In this document: positions 58,265 to 64,000 of the stretch, in pieces
Layout of the letters: every line of letters begins with the position of its first letter
Numbering within the stretch: position 1 is the first letter of the stretch
Source of the DNA: Stichopus chloronotus
Taxonomy: Eukaryota; Echinodermata; Holothuroidea; Aspidochirotida; Stichopodidae
Assembly (NCBI GenBank): GCA_021234535.1
Contig: CM037830.1
Coordinates: 18,717,116-18,781,115, forward strand
DNA: 64,000 nt
Direction: 5' to 3'
Made by a program: the position numbers and the translations under genes
Notes under the pieces: model-generated
Database searches by the model: none
Told to the model about the DNA's origin: nothing
Seen by the model: only the letters and a program-made list of their open reading frames with translations

Positions 58265-58503
58265 TTAAATAGGTCTTATTTTCATCTCTGTGAATCGCAG
58301 ACTGTACTGCGAGGGTCCACCTCTCTTGTAAAGGGCAACCCCATCATCACCATTGCTCTCGTAGTTTCCATTAAGGTTAGCAGAGTAGCAATCGCCGTGC
58401 CACCAAGCTCCATAAAGAGATGCGCAGTTACGAGAAGAACCGTCGTTGTCCTTCTCTGGTGTAGAAAAACTTCTGCTGAGATGATACCTCATATAGTCAT
58501 AAC
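58265..58503 (-). CDS. FReD exon R5 (P subdomain, stop)
   Basis: Acceptor TTTGTAG, 78 codons plus TAA. DNDGSSRNCASLYGAWWHGD and ANLNGNY are the conserved C-terminal FReD motifs with the paired cysteines. Confidence 0.9.
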
Positions 58504-58564
58504 CTACAAACAAGAGAAACAGAAATAATCACACCATAGACTCTGTCTCTCTGTCTGCCCGTTT

Positions 58565-58595
<31 letters not shown>

Positions 58596-61500
58596 TTAAG
58601 TCTGTTTCAGTGATTACTAAGATGATCAGTTGCAAAGTTCTCTTTCTAATGATTGTCGATCATTTAAATTATGTGATGTGGTTCTTGGTGAGTTCCACTG
58701 ATATAGAAATTTCCTTAATAGTTCAGTACTTTCGAATAGGTCAGTGCACTATGAAGCCCTGACAAAAATTCAACACCCTTGTCACGGGATCAATACTAGG
58801 AAAGAAACACCAACCATGACATTTGCAAATTTGGAACGGGAAGGAGGAAATACCAACTTGATGAACCGCAGAGCCAATTTGCTTTAATCAAGCTGAATAC
58901 TAGATATATACATTAAAACAAAAGTAAGATTAAGAGAAACACTTGTTGGTCAAATCGTTTCCCCTCCTCAATTAATGGCTCAAAACTGTTACATTTTACA
59001 ATTATTTTCTTGCTTCAATATTAGGCATGAGATATGAAAGCGTTCGTGCATTCCAAAAGAAGTACATGAACTGCTTTATTTCAAAACTCCTCGGTAATAT
59101 CTTTTTGCAACAAGTTGTAACACATACTGGGTTTTACTTGCACTATACCCACCAATATTACCAGTGAATCTACCAAGCGTCTCCAACTCGTAACTGTCAT
59201 TTTCGTTGCCGATGCGAAATGCGTCGTAGTTGAGGTTATATGACACGCTGTCCCTGTTAACCAATTCAATGCGCATTTTGTAGATGCCCTGATTGGTGAG
59301 GTAGTAGAGTTTTTCGTTTCCAAGCCATAGTTCCCCTGCAGCTGTGTCCGGGAACCCATTCTTGTAGCTGTTCCAATCACGGTTAAAATCGACAGAGCCA
59401 TTTTGACGTCGCTGAAATACCTGTAAAAAGACAGTAGTATACAAAAAAGTTCTTGGGTTTATCGTCATGGTAATTTTTTGTAAATAATTTTAATGAGGAA
59501 CGACGCAACTGCATATCAGCTACTACATATACCTTGATGAATACATTCCTTCCACATTCAGTTGTTACATGGAATGTAGGGAAAGAAATTACCCAGTCAT
59601 TTGCCTGCCATATTTGTATACTGTGAATTTGAAAAAATCCTACAGTCGCCTCCGCCACACTTAAACATTTCTCATGTCAACATGTAGCCGATGCGTATTT
59701 TGTCTTCACTGTACACTTCTTTTACAACCCTGTTAGATGAATTGATCATTCTGTAGGTTCTTAAAGGTGATGTACTGCTGATATGATAAACGCTCACTTG
59801 AAAGGCTCATTAAGTAATGATTGTTAAATTTCGAGCAGGAATAGCTGAAGTTTCATAAGAGTCCTTTAATTAATATCATGAGCCGCGATGCCAGTTGGAT
59901 AGTTTGACATGCAAACCTTAATTGTGTCTTAAGGAGCTTAATCAAGAAATTTCGTTATCTTTACTTAAAGAATAATTTCTCCATCCTTTCCCTCTTTTGA
60001 GTTAAGTGAGTGCCTGAATCCTGCAGACTGTAATAATTTAAGTCAGTTCATCTAAATAAGTTCAGCCCTCTGTCTTCACCTAAGATTACCCAGATTTGAC
60101 ATCACAAAGATAGATCTTACCGTCCAACCGCCTCCGTTAGACATGTCACAGTAAACTTCAAACGCCGATCCTGGCCAATCAGTCGGTTTGATATAGTACT
60201 CTTTAGAAACATTGAGCCCGTCTTTGTAAACATCATAACAATCAGTGTATTGCAGACAGCCTTGTCCACTATCCTTGATTCCCTCCTGACAATAGCAAAC
60301 GCTGTCCTCTGTATTATGTATTTCGCATCCTGAGAGTTTGAGAAATGAATTTATTATAATTGCAAATTATTATCAAAGTTTCAAATAAATTACTGTCTTT
60401 TTTAGTTCATAAAGAAATCTTTCCACCCTTCTTGTTTCATTTTTCTTATGTGTTATTTTTATATACTTACCAGTGATGCCGTTGTAAGGGCCCAAGTTTA
60501 TTAATCGAAACTGGCTTAATTCATCGCTGATCCGAAATCCTTCATAAGTTATAGAGAATGAGGAACCATTCAATGTATCAATTTGAATTCGAAGTTGGTA
60601 TTTCTTTTGTTGGGTGAGAAAACTAAGCTTTCTGTTGCCAATCCAAAAGTCACCACTTGGAAAGCCAAAGCCTTCTTTGTAATCAGACCAACTTCGGTTG
60701 AAGTTGATGAGACTATCCTTTCTACGTTGAATCAGCTGCAAAGAAAGCCAAAAAACTAAGACATCTAACATTTGCCATCACAAATTCTTGTTTAACATGG
60801 GTATGGAGCATAAGGGATGTAATAGGAACGTAACATACCCCGGCTTGAATGTGACAGGTAAATGTTTCTTCTTCATCCCAAATTGTTATTTGTACGTCTC
60901 ATATCAGTAAGTTGCAGAAAGAATGGCAAAACCGTTCTTCAGCATACCCTTTAACTGTACTTGCAGAGTTTAGTTGTCCCGTACAGGTATATCTTCTGAT
61001 TCATTTCAGTTCTGGTAGAATTTCTAACGAAAGTGTAATTCTTGTTTGTTTTCGTAGCTTGCGTGACCGTTTTCAGGTCATAGCAGACACTTCATGTGCT
61101 TGCAAGGTCGTAAAAAAGTCTTGCTTTCCATTATGATATCTTAACATTTGAAAAAATTCTGAGCATCAAGAAGAATAAGGTTAAATGACCAAGTTTCCTT
61201 TTTCTGTCGTTTTTCTTCCTCATATTGTCTTCACAACGGGTTGATCTGCTATTTAATTCACATTTCCTGCAATCAGATCTATTAGAAAACAAAGATTAGA
61301 AGGATTTAGAAAATAGCTCTAATTCAAAGGTGACAATCCATTGTTTAGTAGTGAGATGTCACTGGTTTTTTCTTCAGCTCAGTTGTTTGGCACATGCGCA
61401 GTCAAAGGTGTGGGGAAAGGGACCAAACCCATCCGGCCCAGATCGAAATTTTTGGCACGCGATGGACGATGTTGAAAGAAAGGGAACGAAAATGAAACAG

Positions 61501-62278
61501 CGAATGGAGGGGCGGGGAGGACTGGGAAAGTTTCTGAGGAGAAGATTAAAGAGGGAGGGAAGGGGAGGGTACTTGGTAAACACTGAGTTCACAATTGTGA
61601 TCTTTGTATGATATTCAAAACTTAGATGAAACAGAGTAACAAAGCAGAACAGATTCAACTTTCACGGACTTATTTGTTCCCCGTTCATCTGTGCGTATGG
61701 GGCGCTGAAAAGAAATTTATCATATCAGTAAAGACGGGTTTTATCAGAAACGTGCAAGGTTGCACATCATATTTCCATTTTTTTTTTATTAATTAGGCAT
61801 TGACAATCATGCATTGATAAAATTATACTCAGAACATTTTTAGTACATGGGTGTAATATAAGAAACCATACTGTTTCACCATTTTGCATTTAAGTCCTTC
61901 GAGACAGCAAAAACATTCCAAAGAAGAGAGACACCATCTCTCCTTACACAAATTCCCAGGGTCAGGAATGTGGACGATGACGATGTATTTTCCATTTTAC
62001 TCCAAAAACCTGGCCATACTTCTGCTGAACTCAAGGTGAAGACATACTTTTGCAATTGATGTGCAACAGGATGATAAATTTACAAATGAAATGAAATTAG
62101 AGAAGAGTGCTCACCGTCCAGCTACCTCCATTTACGTCATCCTGACAAACCACTTTAAACGGTTTATCGTATCCGTTCGGTTTTATGTGAACCAATCTTG
62201 GGGAGTTGACAGATGAACAACCATACTTGATCTCTGAACAGTCTCTTGGGCACTGGGGCCATTGATACAACAGAACGT
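58265..62278 (-). CDS. Fibrinogen-related protein with one and two-thirds FReD domains, intact right copy (5' partial)
   Basis: Exons 62115-62278, 60471-60735, 60121-60329, 59153-59420 and 58265-58503 join in frame to at least 380 codons and a TAA. Order: FReD 1 start (VLLYQWPQCPRDC to GGSWT), FReD 1 middle (LIQRRKDSLINFNRSW to YNGITG), an EGF-like cysteine piece (CEIHNTEDSVCYC...GQGC), then a complete FReD 2 (DCYDVYKDG, VYCDMSNGGGWT, FQRRQNGSVDF, GAWWHGDC, ANLNGNY). FReD 1 lacks the C-terminal third that forms the ligand pocket. Such proteins are normally secreted and bind microbial glycans. The signal peptide would lie in an upstream exon; a candidate small exon is at 63787-63817. Unlike the left copy, no frame lesion is visible. 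Confidence 0.88.
58565..58597. repeat. CTGT microsatellite
   Basis: About eight uninterrupted CTGT units in the last intron of the FReD gene. The left arm has a degenerate GACA-rich stretch at the same place (2222-2258). Confidence 0.9.
59153..59420 (-). CDS. FReD exon R4 (middle of second FReD)
   Basis: Acceptor TTTTTACAG, donor GTGGGT, phase 0/1, 89 codons. VFQRRQNGSVDFNRDW, GELWLGNEKLYYLTNQ, MRIELVNRD and FRIGNENDSYELETL. Confidence 0.9.
60121..60329 (-). CDS. FReD exon R3 (EGF-like piece and start of second FReD)
   Basis: Acceptor CTCTCAG, donor GTAAGA, 2 bases plus 69 codons. CEIHNTEDSVCYCQEGIKD and GQGC show C-x9-C-x-C-x10-C, the second half of an EGF fold. DCYDVYKDGLNVSKEYYI and VYCDMSNGGGWT start FReD 2. 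Confidence 0.9.
60471..60735 (-). CDS. FReD exon R2 (middle of first FReD)
   Basis: Acceptor TTTGCAG, donor GTAAGT, 88 codons plus one base. LIQRRKDSLINFNRSW, DFWIGNRKL, KYQLRIQIDTLNG. Same length as left block 94-358. Confidence 0.9.
62115..62278 (-). CDS. FReD exon R1 (start of first FReD)
   Basis: Acceptor CTTAAG, donor GTGAGC, 2 bases plus 54 codons, ending NGGSWT. DCSEIKYGC, HIKPNGYDKPFKVVC give the FReD opening. Its left-arm counterpart would lie outside the window. Confidence 0.85.
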
Positions 62279-63786
62279 CTTAAGTTTAAAAGAAAAGAAT
62301 TCCAAAGTAGTTCTCATGTCCAAACTCTCAGAGGCGATATATATAATACAGAAAGAATTGTGAAGAATATACCCTCATTATAACTTAGAAGCAAATATAA
62401 CATTTCCTTTTAATTAATTCTTAGCATCAAATCTTTACCGATCTTGAATCCATAATTTAATTTTGAATAATTTATAATTTTCATTTTGAATAAGGTGATG
62501 TATCACACATCGTTGTTTTTGTGAGAGTCCAGCTCAACATAAATGTCTACATGCATTGCCCTCCCTTCATCAAAGAGTTCGCTGATTTCACATTTGTTGC
62601 AAATCAGTGTATCTTTAATAAAAAAAATAAAAAATAAACAGTGTTTATTTTTTATTTTTATTAACGATACAAGCAAGTTCAACTAATTGCAAATAAGTAA
62701 TTCCAGGTTTCCTACAGGGGAAAAATTCACAAAATTAACCTCCCCAAACTGATGTAGAAAATTTATAATGTACATCTGAGCGATAAAAATCTCTTCTTGT
62801 ATCCATAGAAATTTAAACGTGACTTAGAGCAGGCCTAACTAGTTTTCTACATTCTTTTCTATAAAATAATTATCAGTACAACCCTGTTCAAAATTCTTCC
62901 GAAAATCAACTCTTGCAAATAGTCTGGTCAACGTATGAAATTTGGCACCAAAAGTGAGTTTAAGGCCTTTTCTTGTATCAGATATTTACCAATGATATCA
63001 TGATACAGATTGCATTAAGATTATAACGTTGAATTAAGTTTGCATACCAACTACACCATTTCCAGCCTCATCAATGCATGGTCATCTGGAGGACGCATCA
63101 ATGTTTTACATGAGAGCATTGTGAAACCGTGAATTCATGATCATCTTGGAAGTTATACCGTGGCACCAATATTGTTACTCTTCATGTGAGTACACAAGAC
63201 CAACACAAACTCAGTTTATGTCTATGAACAATCTCAGAGTAACGTGAAACAATGATATTTGAGATTGGATGTAATTGCAACTCAGGATTAGATCCCATTC
63301 GAAGGGACACGGAGTGATTTCAACTGAGCTTCTGAGTGTTTCTGATTATACGTTTCTGTACTCTATGACGAAATCGTTGTAAAGCTGGTAGGAGAAATAT
63401 AAATATTTTCTTTTACCTCAGCAGTATGCAAAAGCCAATTTTCAGGGAAAAGCAGTTGAAAAGTTGGGCAATGATACAAGTGATACCTAAAAAAAAAAAT
63501 GTCCTTGTAGATTACCTTCACTTTTACTGTATCAAACTTTTCTCTGTTGCTTTTACAGACTATACAGTCTGTTTTACTAGATCAAAAGCTAAAAAAAAAT
63601 TAGAAAAACCACCATGTATATAATTATTTTATGCAATATATATTTGTTAAAGCAATAAGTCCAAGTTATTAAAGAATTTTGTGTGCTAATTTTGTTCAGC
63701 GGAGAAAGAGCAGGAACAACTATGGAAATTAAATGCTCGTCGTTTTGGAAAATTTTGACTCTCGAGGATAAATGAACACTTCTTAC
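62279..63786. other. Intergenic or intronic; nothing recognised
   Basis: AT-rich, with a short AT hairpin near 62617-62660 (AAAAAATAAAAAATAAAC / GTTTATTTTTTATTTTT) and no further FReD-like exon. Probably an intron of the right FReD gene. Confidence 0.45.
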
Positions 63787-63817
63787 CGTAAGGGCTCCTT
63801 TTGGTTTCACAATTACC
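63787..63817 (-). CDS. Candidate 31-bp exon upstream of FReD exon R1
   Basis: Pyrimidine-rich tract and CGTCTTCAG, then 31 bases, then GTAAGA. It reads GNCETKRSPY plus one base, and that phase is what exon R1 needs (it starts with two bases). Very short, so chance is possible. Confidence 0.45.
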
Positions 63818-64000
63818 CTGAAGACGAAAAATAATTAAAACATTCATAATCGTGCTAAAGTGTTTATCTTAGTATTCAGCTGTGACAAAGTGAGATGCTT
63901 TCTCAAAACCACTTCTCTACATCAAACTACAGTCAGTCACTCCACACAAACGCTTTCCATTTTGTACTGTCACTACCTTTCGATAAGGTAAATACATTAC

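Noticed and set aside
1..64000. CRISPR arrays, bacterial operons, tRNA or rRNA genes
   Set aside because: The regular repeats seen are diverged satellite or transposon units, genes are intron-split, and no tRNA or rRNA signature was found by eye.

Overview
The window is animal nuclear DNA. Genes are split by GT-AG introns, repeats are plentiful, and three kinds of transposon remnant are visible. The gene content is a RIG-I-like receptor (RLR) with CARDs, helicase and C-terminal regulatory domain, plus fibrinogen-related (FReD) proteins. This suits a marine invertebrate deuterostome. An echinoderm, perhaps a sea cucumber, is my guess; the genus cannot be read from the sequence.

Layout. At 94-2536 (+) lies a broken copy of a FReD gene. 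From about 2.5 to 26.6 kb there is mostly non-coding, repeat-rich sequence. It holds a GIY-YIG nuclease ORF (5228-5617, -), repeat arrays carrying nuclear-receptor DR1 sites (12.2-13.0 and 15.7-16.3 kb), a decayed FReD exon (15010-15133, +), a non-autonomous hAT element with an 8-bp target duplication (19051-19775) and LINE debris. The RLR gene fills 26686-50078 (-). I could join 15 exons with matching splice phases: two CARD-like modules, a DECH-box helicase in two halves with the RLR-type insert, and a zinc-binding C-terminal domain. From 50 to 58 kb I see repeats only. At 58265-62278 (-) there is an intact FReD gene, continuing upstream and probably including a 31-bp exon at 63787-63817.

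The two FReD loci are the arms of an inverted duplication. Positions 1 to about 3105 match about 57670 to 60840 in opposite orientation, exons, introns and 3' flank included, with the RLR gene in the roughly 55-kb spacer. The left arm has an 83-bp coding deletion, a 4-bp insertion at a splice acceptor and a hairpin insertion. The right arm keeps all frames open. The right gene encodes a FReD lacking its C-terminal third, a cysteine-rich EGF-like piece, then a complete FReD.

In the last RLR exon the helicase frame reaches an in-frame TGA at 27182-27184. The regulatory domain continues uninterrupted in the +1 frame, so skipping one base restores the family's continuous protein. This is a sequence error, a disabling indel, or a +1 frameshift site whose geometry resembles the antizyme site. 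Both gene types belong to innate immunity (established for the families): the RLR would act in the cytoplasm as a dsRNA sensor and the FReD proteins would be secreted lectin-like recognition proteins. That they are functionally linked here is only inference from position.
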